From Psychrobacter sp. UBA5136 (lineage in GTDB: Bacteria; Pseudomonadota; Gammaproteobacteria; Pseudomonadales; Moraxellaceae): a stretch of 64,000 nucleotides of DNA. Where the stretch lies: positions 46,730-110,729 of the forward strand of contig NZ_DHYG01000067.1 of NCBI RefSeq assembly GCF_002414005.1. Reading direction: 5' to 3'. Positions 9,363 through 19,134 of this stretch are shown here, piece after piece. The notes under the pieces were generated by a model. The model searched no databases. It worked only from the letters and a program-made list of their open reading frames with translations, and had not been told where the DNA came from. The position numbers and the translations under genes are program-made. Every line of letters begins with the position of its first letter. The stretch's first letter is position 1.

Positions 9363-9735
9363 ATCGCATCCCTTATGTGGTTATTTCAGTCTTTGTTATT
9401 ATTTAGTGCGGGCAAGGATATATTTGTTTTTCGCAATGGTTGTGTTTATCGATGTTGCAATAAGTAGGTGGGATTTTTGATTGCTAATTTTTAGCTCGCT
9501 AATGTATCGCTCTCTCGTTTAAAAATTAAAGAAACTTTTAGTAAAATTAATCCGCGTAACTGTGCGTTATTTTAATCGTAACGATGCATGGGCGGTTAAT
9601 TATTTTGTTAGCAGTTATTCTCTTAGTGATTGCGCTGCTTGCTGCGACAGTATTTTTGGCAAAAAAAGGGACAGTAACGTGGCTGTCCCTTTTATCTTAG
9701 TTTGATACGGCTTACTTTATTATAAAAGTGAAAAA
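9363..9735. other. Intergenic spacer with a possible 38-codon membrane ORF
   Basis: AT-rich spacer between two minus-strand genes. It should hold the promoter of the Gcr-family gene near its left end. A plus-strand frame at 9584-9700 (ATG to TAG) would encode a 38-residue peptide with one strongly hydrophobic segment, but it lacks a clear ribosome site and its end is formed by the terminator at 9661-9693. I do not call it a gene. Confidence 0.5.
9661..9693 (-). terminator. Terminator of the 9736-11520 acyl-CoA dehydrogenase gene
   Basis: 11-bp perfect stem (9664-9674 with 9683-9693, core GGGACAG) and an 8-base loop. On the minus strand it is followed by a run of seven T (A at 9661-9667). Confidence 0.88.
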
Positions 9736-11520
9736 TTAGCTAGCAGGTACATCAAAGTAAGCAAGATCAAAGTTCATCATTGGATCACTGCCAGCTTTGA
9801 CCATCTGCGCATGAGCATTGATACGTGGCAAGATACGACCAACAAAATAATCGGCTAGCTTGGCTTTGTTGGTGTAGAACTCACCTTCTTTGCCATTCGC
9901 AGCTTCAACCATCAAGGCAAACATGTACGAGTAGGCGAGGTAACCAAAAGCATGCATGTAATCAACGGCGCAGCCATTAATCTCACTCTTACGTGAGCTA
10001 ATATTGCTAAGCACAGTGGTGGTGAGCTCTTCAATGGTATCGGCAGCGTCTAGCGTCGCTTGCTTAATGCCGTGATCCGCTTGCATATTATTGACAAAAT
10101 CACGAATCTCACCTAAGAAATGGGTGACATATTTGCCGTTATTGCGCGCAACTTTACGGCCCAATAAGTCAAGCGCTTGAATGCCGTTGGTACCTTCATA
10201 AATCTGGGCAATACGGGTATCACGGACGATTTGCTCCATACCCCATTCGCGGATATAGCCGTGACCGCCAAATACTTGCTGGCAATCAATCGTCGCTTCT
10301 AACGCTTTGTCGGTCAAGAAAGCCTTAGCAACAGGCGTCAGTAATGCAACGCGCGCAGCAGCGGCTTGAGCGGCTTCTGGATCAGTACTAAACTTCTCTT
10401 CATCGAGGTTTTTGGCGACATACATGGCAAAGCAGCGTGACGCTTCGGTGTTGGCTTTGGCATTTAACAGCATACGGCGAACGTCGGCATGATGAATGAT
10501 GGCATCAGCAGGCTTTTCTGGGCTTTGGATTTGCGTATCGCTACGGCCTTGACCACGGTCATTGGCATAGAGCGCCGCATTTTGGTAAGCAAGCTCAGAA
10601 CCGCCCAAGCCTTGCAGACCCATGGTCACGCGCTCATAGTTCATCATAATGAACATTGAAGACAGACCAGTGTTTTCTGCGCCAACCATCCAGCCTTTGG
10701 CATTGTCAAAGTTCATCACACAAGTGGCTGAGGCTTTGATGCCCATTTTGTGCTCGATAGAGCCAACCGCTAAGGTGTTGCGCTCGCCTAAGCTGCCATC
10801 TTCATTAACCAAGAATTTTGGCACTACAAATAGCGAGATACCTTTAGAGCCTTCTGGCGCATTTGGGGTTTTTGCGAGTACCAAATGGATGATATTGTCA
10901 GTGAGGTCATGCTCACCGCCGGTGATAAAGATTTTGGTACCAGAGATGTTATAGCTACCATCATCGTTTGGTACCGCTTTGGTTTTGATAATACCTAAGT
11001 CTGTACCCGCATGTGGTTCGGTCAAGCACATGGTGCCCGACCATTCACCGTTATACATTTTTTCTAAGTAAGTTTGCTTTTGCTCCTCACTCGCCGCCGC
11101 ATTTAGGCAAAGTGTCGCGCCAACGGTTAGGTTAGGGTAGAGGGCAAATGCTTGGTTGGCAGTAAAAACCATCTCTTCGGTTAGCATGGTCACCATTTTT
11201 GGGAAACCTTGACCGCCGTATTCAGAATTACCGCTTAAGCCAACCCAGCCAGACTCGGCATACTGCTTATATGCGTCTTTAAAACCCGCTGGGGTTGTAA
11301 CGACGCCATCACCTTCAAAGGTTGCGCCTTCTTCATCACCGCTGCGGTTAATGGGTAATAAGACGTTTTTTGACAATTTTGCCATTTCTTCCAAAATCAT
11401 ATCGACCGTTTCCATATCGACATGAGCGAGGTTTTCGTTATTTTGCCAAAATTCAGGCGCATTAAATACGTCATTTAAAATAAAGCGCATGTCGTTAAGA
11501 GGGGCATTATAAACAGCCAT
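9736..11520 (-). CDS. Acyl-CoA dehydrogenase (long-chain type, FadE-like)
   Basis: 594 residues from the ATG at 11520, chosen because AGGA lies 6 bases upstream; an ATG two codons earlier abuts that motif. An FAD flavoenzyme that introduces the trans-2 double bond into acyl-CoA in beta-oxidation. It shows the flavin/substrate block MCLTEPHAGTDLG (about 157-169), the GEHDLTDNI segment, the QVFGGHGYIREWGMEQ motif (about 415-430) and RIAQIYEGTNGIQALDLLGRK, shown here in part, with the catalytic-base Glu region (about 435-455). A C-terminal extension domain of about 130 residues is typical of the 590-600-residue subgroup. A close paralogue lies just upstream with its own terminator, so the two may be expressed separately. 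Confidence 0.93.
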   Translation of the reverse strand: MAVYNAPLNDMRFILNDVFNAPEFWQNNENLAHVDMETVDMILEEMAKLSKNVLLPINRSGDEEGATFEGDGVVTTPAGFKDAYKQYAESGWVGLSGNSEYGGQGFPKMVTMLTEEMVFTANQAFALYPNLTVGATLCLNAAASEEQKQTYLEKMYNGEWSGTMCLTEPHAGTDLGIIKTKAVPNDDGSYNISGTKIFITGGEHDLTDNIIHLVLAKTPNAPEGSKGISLFVVPKFLVNEDGSLGERNTLAVGSIEHKMGIKASATCVMNFDNAKGWMVGAENTGLSSMFIMMNYERVTMGLQGLGGSELAYQNAALYANDRGQGRSDTQIQSPEKPADAIIHHADVRRMLLNAKANTEASRCFAMYVAKNLDEEKFSTDPEAAQAAAARVALLTPVAKAFLTDKALEATIDCQQVFGGHGYIREWGMEQIVRDTRIAQIYEGTNGIQALDLLGRKVARNNGKYVTHFLGEIRDFVNNMQADHGIKQATLDAADTIEELTTTVLSNISSRKSEINGCAVDYMHAFGYLAYSYMFALMVEAANGKEGEFYTNKAKLADYFVGRILPRINAHAQMVKAGSDPMMNFDLAYFDVPAS

Positions 11521-11693
11521 AAACATTCCTTTGGTTCAAATAAATAAAAGTGAGTAGGGCCAAGCGTTCAGTTGTTCTTGTGGGTGCCGCTTAAGCATAG
11601 ATAGCTAAAGTTTAGCAAATTAGCGTAACGACGGGTGTTTTTCTTCGTGAATTGTGCGTACACCAAAAATAGTTATTAGGGCATATCCTAACA

Positions 11694-11723
11694 AAATCGG
11701 CAACACACCCAAGTATGTTGCCG
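11694..11723 (-). terminator. Probable terminator of the 11780-13573 acyl-CoA dehydrogenase gene
   Basis: 8-bp stem CGGCAACA (11698-11705) with TGTTGCCG (11716-11723) and a 10-base loop. On the minus strand it is followed by ATTTTG, a short T-run, so termination may be partial and allow read-through into the next paralogue. Confidence 0.55.
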
Positions 11724-11779
11724 ATAAGAGCTGAATATTAGAAACTATACTACAATATTGAATTGAAAGATTTTTTCAA

Positions 11780-13573
11780 TTAAAACGCAAATTGATCAAC
11801 GTCCATAGTCATGTACGGCTCAACGCCCGTGCTGATGCGCTGTACGTGCGTGGTAGTACGTGGCAATAATTTTGCAAAGTAGAATTGTGCGGTTTTAACT
11901 TTGGCATCATAGAAAGCTTTTTCACCAGTGCCGTTAGCGATTTCTGTTTGCGCGACCAATGCCATACGCGCCCATAAGTAAGCTAGCGTGACGTAACCGC
12001 TGAAGTATAAGTAATCAACCGCCGCACCGCCTACCGCATCTGGGTTTTCAGTGGCTTGCATGCCGATACGGGCAGTCAAATCGCTCCATTCTTTTAAATG
12101 CTTGGCAAGTGGGCGGATAAACTGACCCATCTCGTCATTGTCTTTGTTCTCGTTGCAGAATGTTTGGATGATTTTGATGAAGTTGGCAAGCAATTTACCT
12201 TGTGAACCCAATACTTTACGGCCGAGTAAGTCTAACGCTTGGATTTCAGTGGTACCTTCGTACAAGCAAGAAATACGTGTATCGCGGACGTTTTGCTCCA
12301 TGCCCCACTCGCTGATAAAGCCATGACCACCATAAACCTGTACGCCATGGTTGGCTGCTTCTAGACCAGTTTCAGTTAGGAAAGCTTTTGCAATCGGTGT
12401 CAACAGTGACAGCATTTGGTCAGCAAATTTTAGGTCATCGCCTTCGCCTTTTGCTACGGTGTCAGCAAAATGTGAGAGATAATAAACCAGCGCGCGACCA
12501 CCTTCAGCAAAGGCTTTTTCGGTCAATAGCATGTTACGAACGGCTGGATGCACGATGATTGGGTCAGCGAATTTATCTGGCGCTTTAGCACCTGATAGCG
12601 AGCGCATAGCGAGGCGGTCTTTAGCATAGGTTAGTGAGCCTTGGAACGCATACTCTGCTGCGGTTAAACCTTGAACCGCTGTTCCGATACGGGCAACGTT
12701 CATAAAGGTAAACATGCATTGTAAGCCACGGTTTTCTGGGCCAATCAGGTAGCCAGTTGCACCGTCAAAGTTCATGACGCAAGTTGCTGAGGCTTTAATA
12801 CCCATTTTGTGTTCGATAGAACCACAAACGACGTTGTTGTTTTCGCCAAGGCTATTGTCTTCATTTACCAACACTTTAGGTACGATAAATAGTGAAATGC
12901 CTTTGGTGCCAGCAGGCGCGCCTGGTAGACGGGCTAGGACGATATGAATGATATTGTCGGTTAGGTCGTGCTCACCCGCTGAGATAAAGATTTTTTGCCC
13001 AGTGATGCTATAAGTGCCGTCATCGTTTGGCTCAGCTTTGGTACGAATAATACCCAAATCAGAACCGGCATGCGCTTCGGTCAAACACATGGTGCCTGAC
13101 CATTCGCCGGTGACCATTTTTTCTAGGTAGGTTTGTTTTTGCTCATCAGTACCATGGTGCTCGATGGTTTGAATCGCGCCGTGTGATAGACCTGGGTACA
13201 TAGAAAATGACCAGTTGGCCGTACCAACCATTTCATTGATGACCGTTGATAGTGAGAACGGCATGTTTTGACCGCCAAATTCCTCTTCAGCAGACAAAGC
13301 CGGGAAGCCAAGCTCGCAGTATTGTTTATAGGCTTCTTTAAAACCTTTTGGCGTGGTGACAGTACCGTTGTCAAAATGACAGCCTTCTGCGTCGCCGCTT
13401 TGGTTTAATGGTGACAGCTCATTTTCAGCAAAGCTTGCCGCCATCTCAAACAAACTGTCCATCAACTCGCGGTCTGCTTCTTGGAACGCAGGCAAGGTTT
13501 TGTAGTGGCTTTCGCTGTCAAGTAACTCATGCATCACGAATTGGATATCACGTAGAGGCGCTTTATATTGCAT
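11780..13573 (-). CDS. Acyl-CoA dehydrogenase, second paralogue
   Basis: 597 residues from the ATG at 13573 (MQYKAPLRDIQF), preceded by AAGGACAGGAAG. A start 15 codons upstream would add a Pro/His/Lys-rich stretch foreign to the family. Same architecture as its neighbour: MCLTEAHAGSDLG (about 162-174), GEHDLTDNI, QVYGGHGFISEWGMEQ (about 420-435), and the YEGTTEIQALDLLGRK region. Identity with the downstream copy is high in the flavin core and lower at the ends, which suggests an old tandem duplication with different chain-length preferences (inferred). No electron-transfer flavoprotein or thiolase gene lies nearby. Confidence 0.92.
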   Translation of the reverse strand: MQYKAPLRDIQFVMHELLDSESHYKTLPAFQEADRELMDSLFEMAASFAENELSPLNQSGDAEGCHFDNGTVTTPKGFKEAYKQYCELGFPALSAEEEFGGQNMPFSLSTVINEMVGTANWSFSMYPGLSHGAIQTIEHHGTDEQKQTYLEKMVTGEWSGTMCLTEAHAGSDLGIIRTKAEPNDDGTYSITGQKIFISAGEHDLTDNIIHIVLARLPGAPAGTKGISLFIVPKVLVNEDNSLGENNNVVCGSIEHKMGIKASATCVMNFDGATGYLIGPENRGLQCMFTFMNVARIGTAVQGLTAAEYAFQGSLTYAKDRLAMRSLSGAKAPDKFADPIIVHPAVRNMLLTEKAFAEGGRALVYYLSHFADTVAKGEGDDLKFADQMLSLLTPIAKAFLTETGLEAANHGVQVYGGHGFISEWGMEQNVRDTRISCLYEGTTEIQALDLLGRKVLGSQGKLLANFIKIIQTFCNENKDNDEMGQFIRPLAKHLKEWSDLTARIGMQATENPDAVGGAAVDYLYFSGYVTLAYLWARMALVAQTEIANGTGEKAFYDAKVKTAQFYFAKLLPRTTTHVQRISTGVEPYMTMDVDQFAF

Positions 13574-13933
13574 AACTTCCTGTCCTTTTTTAGGATGCGA
13601 CCGGCAGTAAGGCGGCAACCATCAGTGATTTTCATTACTGAAATCTGAGTCGCTCGCCTGTTACTAGTAGGGGGGTTGTCTGTATGAATAACGGACAACA
13701 ACACCGATCATATGAAATAAATTGAGAAGAGTAAAAAAGAATTATGACTGTATTCGTAAATTCTTGGTAAAAGATAGGCGTTCACTGGCAAATATACAAG
13801 TTTGGTGACAATACTGATAAGTCATCAACCTGTATTGCATCCAATATATCATCGAGCTTATACGCTAAAAATTGAAGCATTATTTAATAATAATGGTAGA
13901 AAAATTCAGGCAATTTACTCTTGAGAGATAAGT
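13574..13933. other. Intergenic spacer upstream of the acyl-CoA dehydrogenase gene
   Basis: 360 bases, AT-rich, presumably holding the minus-strand promoter of the downstream dehydrogenase and the 3' end of the GGDEF/EAL transcript. I see no convincing operator, terminator or small gene. Confidence 0.5.
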
Positions 13934-15670
13934 CTAAGGAGAGTTAGTTTTAGACAAATGTTGCTGCGTTAGCATTTTGGTTGCTTCATCCGCTGTCATC
14001 GGCTTACCAAACCAATAACCTTGCCCGTACTGACAGCCCATGCTAAGTAGCAAATCACGTTGTTGCTCGTTTTCGATGCCTTCGGCGATAACCTGCATAT
14101 CAAGCGCCTCTGCCAAATCCAAAATCGCCTTAACAATCGCGCGCTGTGTCCGGTCGCCCGTTATTTTGGAGATAAAGCTTTTATCAATTTTAATAAAGTC
14201 GAACGGGTATTCTTGTAAATAGCTCAACGAGGCGTAACCGGTACCAAAGTCATCAAGCGCCAGACAGATGCCAAGCGCCTTGAGTAAATCAAGCTGTTTT
14301 TTGACATTGGTGTGGCGCTGTATCAAGGAAGATTCCGTCACTTCAATGTGCAATTGATGGGCGGCAATATCATGATTTATCAGCAAATGCCTGACCAATT
14401 CAAAAAAGTCCGGCTGACTAAATTCAGCGGCATCGGCATTGATACAGATATGTTGATGAAAACCCAAACGTTGCCATGCCGATAGCTGCTTGGCGATTTG
14501 AATGGCCATTTGCGAAAATAGCTCAAACGACAGTTTATGAGAAATGACCGCATCCATAAAATCCATGGGTTTTAATAAACCGCGGGTAGGATGTTGCCAG
14601 CGCACCAACGCCTCAAAACCTGTAATGATACCCGTATCTAAGGCGAATTTGGGCTGATAGTACGGCACAAACTGACCGTCATTGGTGGCCGCTCTAAGCT
14701 CAGACTCTAGCTGTATATTGTGCGTGTTAACTTCATTGATGGATTTATGATACCAGCAGACATCATCGCCGCCTTGTTGTTTCACATAATTCAAGGCTTT
14801 TTCCGCTTTGGTCAAAAGCCCAATAAACTCATGATCATTTTCAGGGAAATAGCTGACCCCGACAGAGATATGGCAATAGACCTGCGTTTCTTTGTCCGTG
14901 CTGTCATTTAAGAAAAAAGGACGCTCGCACATTTGCATCAAGCTGTCTAACTGATTGCGTACCATATGGGCATCACTGCATTCAAACAATAAGGCAAAAT
15001 CATCACCGCCAAAATGAGAAAAACAGCGCAAATGTTCAAGCTCTAGCTCTTTGGTGCGGCGTACAAAGTTTTCTACCAAGGTGTTGATGCTATCAGGTCC
15101 CAATAGACTGGCGAGATTGCGATAGCGGTCAATGTTTAAACGTACCACCACCACTTCTTGATAGCTGTCCAACAACAATTCACTGGTCTGACTTAAAAAC
15201 ACTTTGCGGTTTGGCAGTCCAGTAAGCTGATCGTAATTTAGCAGGTGCACAACTTCTTTTCTGTTTTGAGCAAGCGTCGCCATATCGCGAATGATACCGA
15301 TGTAATAAGCGGTTTCTTCTAAATAAATGCGGCGGTAAGTGATATGGCAGTCAAGTATTTGTCCGTAGCGGTTTGCCATGGAAAAATCAATTTCACAAAA
15401 TCCGGTGCTGTCTAAACTGTTAATAAGGTTCTTGAGCACGGTTTGTTCATCGTCTGACAAAAATTCGGCAGCGTAAATACCAAGCGGGCGCCCAAGCAAA
15501 AAGTCTTCTGTATAACCAAGCATCAGCTCATAGCTGGCATTGACGGATAAATAGCGCAATTGGGTGTCTAATATAAATATGGCGTCTTCAAACTGCTCAC
15601 ATAATTTGACCAGCAATTGCTGCTTATCTGATATGGGTATAGGAGTAAAAGCGGTCATAATGGGACTCAT
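13934..15670 (-). CDS. PAS-GGDEF-EAL cyclic-di-GMP signalling protein
   Basis: 578 residues, no membrane segment visible, so probably cytoplasmic. A PAS sensor domain spans about 15-135. The GGDEF domain (about 145-310) has GGDDF at about 218-222 in place of GGDEF or GGEEF. The EAL domain (about 325-570) keeps the expected catalytic set: FEALVRW, the Asn of CINADA, IEVTESS, LDDFGTGYASL, IKIDKSF and EGIENE. The likely net activity is c-di-GMP hydrolysis, with the altered GGDEF perhaps acting as a GTP-binding regulator (inferred). An alternative start is Met5. It is transcribed alone between rsmE and the dehydrogenase pair. Confidence 0.92.
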   Translation of the reverse strand: MSPIMTAFTPIPISDKQQLLVKLCEQFEDAIFILDTQLRYLSVNASYELMLGYTEDFLLGRPLGIYAAEFLSDDEQTVLKNLINSLDSTGFCEIDFSMANRYGQILDCHITYRRIYLEETAYYIGIIRDMATLAQNRKEVVHLLNYDQLTGLPNRKVFLSQTSELLLDSYQEVVVVRLNIDRYRNLASLLGPDSINTLVENFVRRTKELELEHLRCFSHFGGDDFALLFECSDAHMVRNQLDSLMQMCERPFFLNDSTDKETQVYCHISVGVSYFPENDHEFIGLLTKAEKALNYVKQQGGDDVCWYHKSINEVNTHNIQLESELRAATNDGQFVPYYQPKFALDTGIITGFEALVRWQHPTRGLLKPMDFMDAVISHKLSFELFSQMAIQIAKQLSAWQRLGFHQHICINADAAEFSQPDFFELVRHLLINHDIAAHQLHIEVTESSLIQRHTNVKKQLDLLKALGICLALDDFGTGYASLSYLQEYPFDFIKIDKSFISKITGDRTQRAIVKAILDLAEALDMQVIAEGIENEQQRDLLLSMGCQYGQGYWFGKPMTADEATKMLTQQHLSKTNSP

Positions 15671-15738
15671 AACATCAAATTGAATAATAAATGAAGCTTT
15701 TATAGCAGTAGCGAGCTTTGATAGCAGGGCGTTGCTGA

Positions 15739-16617
15739 TTAAAGGCTTAAAGCTTGCAAAGTCGCTAACGCAACCACGGGCGCTGTTTCAGTGCGTAGTA
15801 CCCTTGAGCCAATTTGCCACGGCGCAAAACCAGCGTCTGCGGCGCGGGCGCATTCGTCAGCGCTGAGCCCGCCTTCAGGTCCGATTAATAATTCCACATA
15901 AGGGGATTGCTGTTTTAACACGACGGGCAGAGTCTCGGGCATCAAAGGTTGTCCAGCTGCTGGCACGCTCAATTGTAGACGCAGGTCGGCTGGCTGCTGT
16001 AGTGCTTGATAGTAAATATCTTGGCTCAGCTCAGCTACGATTGGGCTGACCATCATCTCATTTTTATTTTCGTTTTCGTTAGCTGCTATATTTGATAGCC
16101 AGTCATCAATCGATAATGGCGCGATAATAAGGGGCGGGCGATTGAGGCCGCATTGCTCACAAGCAGCAATAGCCACTTGCTGCCAGTGGGCCAGCTTTTT
16201 CTCTACTTGCGCAGGTTTGAGATTAACCTCGCCATGATGACTGGTTAGCAGCTGAATAGCGCTCACGCCAAGCTCGGTGGATTTTTGAATGGCATAATCC
16301 AGGCGCTCACCGCGACTCATCACTAGGCCAATTTTCGTTAAAATAGTGGCATTGCGGTTAGTCTCTAGGTGCGCCAATAACGTCACCGCGGCGTGTTTTT
16401 TACTAATGCTTTGCAAACGTACGTGATATTCACCGCCAAAACCGTCAAATAAGATTCCCTCATCGCCAATATTAGCGCGCAGTACACGGCACCAATGATG
16501 GACAATACTTTCGGTTAACTCGACACTGGCACCAATAGCTAAGCTACTAAGCTTGGGGTAGGTGGGGACATTTTTATCACTGCTGTCATTACTAGTGGCA
16601 TAAAAGAAACGGCGCAA
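15739..16617 (-). CDS. rsmE: 16S rRNA m3U1498 methyltransferase RsmE
   Basis: 292 residues, longer than the usual 240-250 because of inserts, one of them the low-complexity ANENENKNE stretch at about 184-192. It methylates N3 of U1498 in 16S rRNA with SAM. The SPOUT-type knot motifs are present: LIGPEGGLSADE at about 248-259 and RVLRTETAPVVALATLQ at about 273-289. TTG is the start, since the conserved RRFF begins immediately after it; AGGA lies 11 bases upstream. Confidence 0.93.
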   Translation of the reverse strand: MRRFFYATSNDSSDKNVPTYPKLSSLAIGASVELTESIVHHWCRVLRANIGDEGILFDGFGGEYHVRLQSISKKHAAVTLLAHLETNRNATILTKIGLVMSRGERLDYAIQKSTELGVSAIQLLTSHHGEVNLKPAQVEKKLAHWQQVAIAACEQCGLNRPPLIIAPLSIDDWLSNIAANENENKNEMMVSPIVAELSQDIYYQALQQPADLRLQLSVPAAGQPLMPETLPVVLKQQSPYVELLIGPEGGLSADECARAADAGFAPWQIGSRVLRTETAPVVALATLQALSL

Positions 16618-16735
16618 AGTTACTTAATTCCTATAATAAGGGTCATGATATTTTTTCAATATCTTAGCAGAATATCAGTTGAGTGGGTAAAACGATTGGC
16701 ACGAGTGGCATTCGCATAAATGCAATTCCCATACC

Positions 16736-16766
16736 AAAAAGACTGGCGCCCCTAAGAACGCCAGTC
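16736..16766 (-). terminator. Terminator of ahcY-metF
   Basis: 8-bp GC-rich stem GACTGGCG (16741-16748) with CGCCAGTC (16759-16766), followed on the minus strand by five T (A at 16736-16740). It lies 25 bases after the metF stop. Confidence 0.85.
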
Positions 16767-16791
16767 GTTAAACAATACATTCGATAAAGTT

Positions 16792-17640
16792 TTAAGCAGT
16801 AAGCCCGAGTGCTTCAACCAAGCGCTTGTTTGGCTCAACCTTATTCATGCTATAAAAATGCATGGCAGGTACGCCCTCAGAGATCAAGCGTTCGCACAAA
16901 CGATAAACCACATCAAAGCCAAACTCGCGAATAGCGCTGCGGTCATCACCAAAATCAGCCAAGCGCTTACGCACATAACGCGGAATATCGGCGCCGCAGC
17001 TATCGGCAAAGCGCACAAGATTACTAGAGTTGGTGATCGGCATAATACCCGCGACCAATGGCTGCGCCACGGTATCAATGCCGCGTTTTTCTAAGATATC
17101 ACGCAAAAACAAGTAGCTATCAGCGTTATAAAAAAACTGCGTAATCGAGGCGTTGGCGCCGGCTTGGTATTTGTTCACCAAGTTATCAACGTCAAACTCA
17201 AAGCTCCGCGCTTGCGGATGCATCTCAGGGTAGGCGGCGACCTCGATACGGAAGTGATCGCCTGAATGCTCACGGATAAACTTCACTAAGTCCAAGGCAA
17301 ATGGTAGCTCGCCCATGCCTACTTGCCCTGATGGCAAATCACCACGCAAAGCGACCAAACGTTTGATGCCCAAACCTTTGTAAAGATCAAGTAATTCAGC
17401 GATTTGACTTTTATCATCGCCAATACAAGACATATGCGGCGCAATGTCCGTGTCACCACGCGCACACAAAGCTTGCACGATATCAAGCGTACGGCTACGG
17501 GTTGAACCGCCAGCGCCATAGGTCACTGAAAAGTACGCAGGTGACAGCTTATTTAGCTCGTCATAAGTGTTTAGTAGCTTCTCACCACCTTGCTCGGTTT
17601 TTGCCGGAAAAAACTCAAAGGAGAAAGCAGGCTTACTCAC
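16792..17640 (-). CDS. metF: 5,10-methylenetetrahydrofolate reductase
   Basis: 282 residues, normal length. An FAD enzyme reducing 5,10-methylene-THF to 5-methyl-THF, the methyl donor for methionine synthesis. The N-terminal FSFEFFPAKTEQG holds the catalytic Glu; SVTYGAGGSTR (about 37-47), the LRGDLP segment (about 98-103) and ITQFFYNAD (about 165-173) are family hallmarks. It starts with GTG preceded by AAGGAG at 7-base spacing, 11 bases after the ahcY stop, so the two genes form an operon linking methyl supply and SAH removal. Confidence 0.96.
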   Translation of the reverse strand: MSKPAFSFEFFPAKTEQGGEKLLNTYDELNKLSPAYFSVTYGAGGSTRSRTLDIVQALCARGDTDIAPHMSCIGDDKSQIAELLDLYKGLGIKRLVALRGDLPSGQVGMGELPFALDLVKFIREHSGDHFRIEVAAYPEMHPQARSFEFDVDNLVNKYQAGANASITQFFYNADSYLFLRDILEKRGIDTVAQPLVAGIMPITNSSNLVRFADSCGADIPRYVRKRLADFGDDRSAIREFGFDVVYRLCERLISEGVPAMHFYSMNKVEPNKRLVEALGLTA

Positions 17641-17651
17641 AGGCTGGCTCC

Positions 17652-19076
17652 TTAGTATTTATAAGCGTCAGGCTTAAACGGACCTTCGACAGGCACGCCT
17701 AGATACTCAGCTTGCTTTTCAGTCAACTTCGTTAAAGTACCGTTAAAACCTGCAACCATCGCCGCGGCAACTTCTTCGTCAAGTTTTTTCGGTAAGACTT
17801 TGACGTACAAATTGTCAAAGCGCTCATCAACTGGCAGCTCAGCAAATTTTTCCTCAAACAAGTACATTTGTGCCAATACTTGGTTAGCAAATGAGCCGTC
17901 CATCACGCGTGATGGGTGACCTGTGGCGTTACCTAAGTTCACCAAGCGACCTTCAGCAAGCAAAATCAAATAATCGTTTTCGTCATCTGAGCGGAATACT
18001 TGATGGACTTGCGGCTTAATTTCAACCCAGCGCCAGTTGTCACGCATAAATTGGGTGTCGATTTCAGTGTCGAAGTGACCGATGTTACAAACGACTGCAC
18101 CAGGTTTTAACGCCGCTAGCATATGTCTATCACAAACATGGTAGTTGCCGGTAGTAGTGACGATCAAATCAGTGTCTTCTAGCAGGCGAGTGTTGATGCT
18201 CTCCGCGCCGCCGGTGTTATCGCCGTTGATGTAAGGTGACAATACTTCATAGCCGTCCATACATGCCTGCATGGCACAAATAGGATCAACTTCTGAGACA
18301 CGGACAATCATGCCTTCTTGACGTAAGCTTTGCGTTGAGCCTTTGCCGACATCGCCATAACCGATAACTAAGGCGCGGCGACCTGCAAGGAACATGTCGG
18401 TTGCACGTTTGATGGCGTCATTTAGGCTATGACGGCAGCCATATTTGTTGTCATTTTTAGATTTAGTAACCGCGTCATTAACGTTGATAGCCGGTACTTT
18501 TAGCGTGCCTTTATTAAGCATCTCAACCAGACGATGGACGCCTGTAGTAGTTTCTTCAGAGATACCATGGATGTTATCAAGCATTTGGGCATAATCATTA
18601 TGAATCAAAGCGGTTAAATCACCGCCGTCGTCCAAGATTAAGTTTGCATCCCAAAGTTGACCGGACGCTTCGCCGCCAACGTGGATTTGTTGACGCAAGC
18701 ACCACTCGTACTCTTCTTCGGTTTCGCCTTTCCAAGCATAAACAGAAATACCAGCAGCAGCAATCGCAGCAGCAGCATGGTCTTGAGTTGAGAAGATGTT
18801 ACATGAGGTCCAGCGTACTTCCGCACCGAGCGCAACTAACGTCTCGATAAGGACAGCCGTCTGAATAGTCATGTGGATACAGCCAGCGATTTTTGCGCCT
18901 TTAAGCGGTTGGTCGGCTTCGTAGCGACGACGCAAACCCATCAGGGCAGGCATTTCGGCTTCAGCTAAAGTGATTTCACGGCGACCGTAATCAGCAAGGC
19001 TGATATCGGCGACTTTATAGTCAGTGAAAGAGGGGTCGATCGTATGGGCAGATGGGGTGTTAGACACTGCGTCCAT
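17652..19076 (-). CDS. ahcY: S-adenosyl-L-homocysteine hydrolase
   Basis: 474 residues, bacterial long form. It splits SAH into adenosine and homocysteine, relieving product inhibition of methyltransferases such as RsmA and RsmE. Hallmarks are the NIFSTQDHAAAA segment (about 93-104), the NAD-binding GYGDVGKGS (about 242-250), NIGHFDTEID and the C-terminal FKPDAYKY that reaches the neighbouring subunit's cofactor. The ATG is preceded by AGGAG. It is first in the operon with metF. Its leader contains a strong dyad (19135-19166). Confidence 0.97.
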   Translation of the reverse strand: MDAVSNTPSAHTIDPSFTDYKVADISLADYGRREITLAEAEMPALMGLRRRYEADQPLKGAKIAGCIHMTIQTAVLIETLVALGAEVRWTSCNIFSTQDHAAAAIAAAGISVYAWKGETEEEYEWCLRQQIHVGGEASGQLWDANLILDDGGDLTALIHNDYAQMLDNIHGISEETTTGVHRLVEMLNKGTLKVPAINVNDAVTKSKNDNKYGCRHSLNDAIKRATDMFLAGRRALVIGYGDVGKGSTQSLRQEGMIVRVSEVDPICAMQACMDGYEVLSPYINGDNTGGAESINTRLLEDTDLIVTTTGNYHVCDRHMLAALKPGAVVCNIGHFDTEIDTQFMRDNWRWVEIKPQVHQVFRSDDENDYLILLAEGRLVNLGNATGHPSRVMDGSFANQVLAQMYLFEEKFAELPVDERFDNLYVKVLPKKLDEEVAAAMVAGFNGTLTKLTEKQAEYLGVPVEGPFKPDAYKY

Positions 19077-19134
19077 AATATGCTCCTATCAGTTAATAGA
19101 TAAAAAGAATAAAAACGCAGGTGCCGTTATTTGC

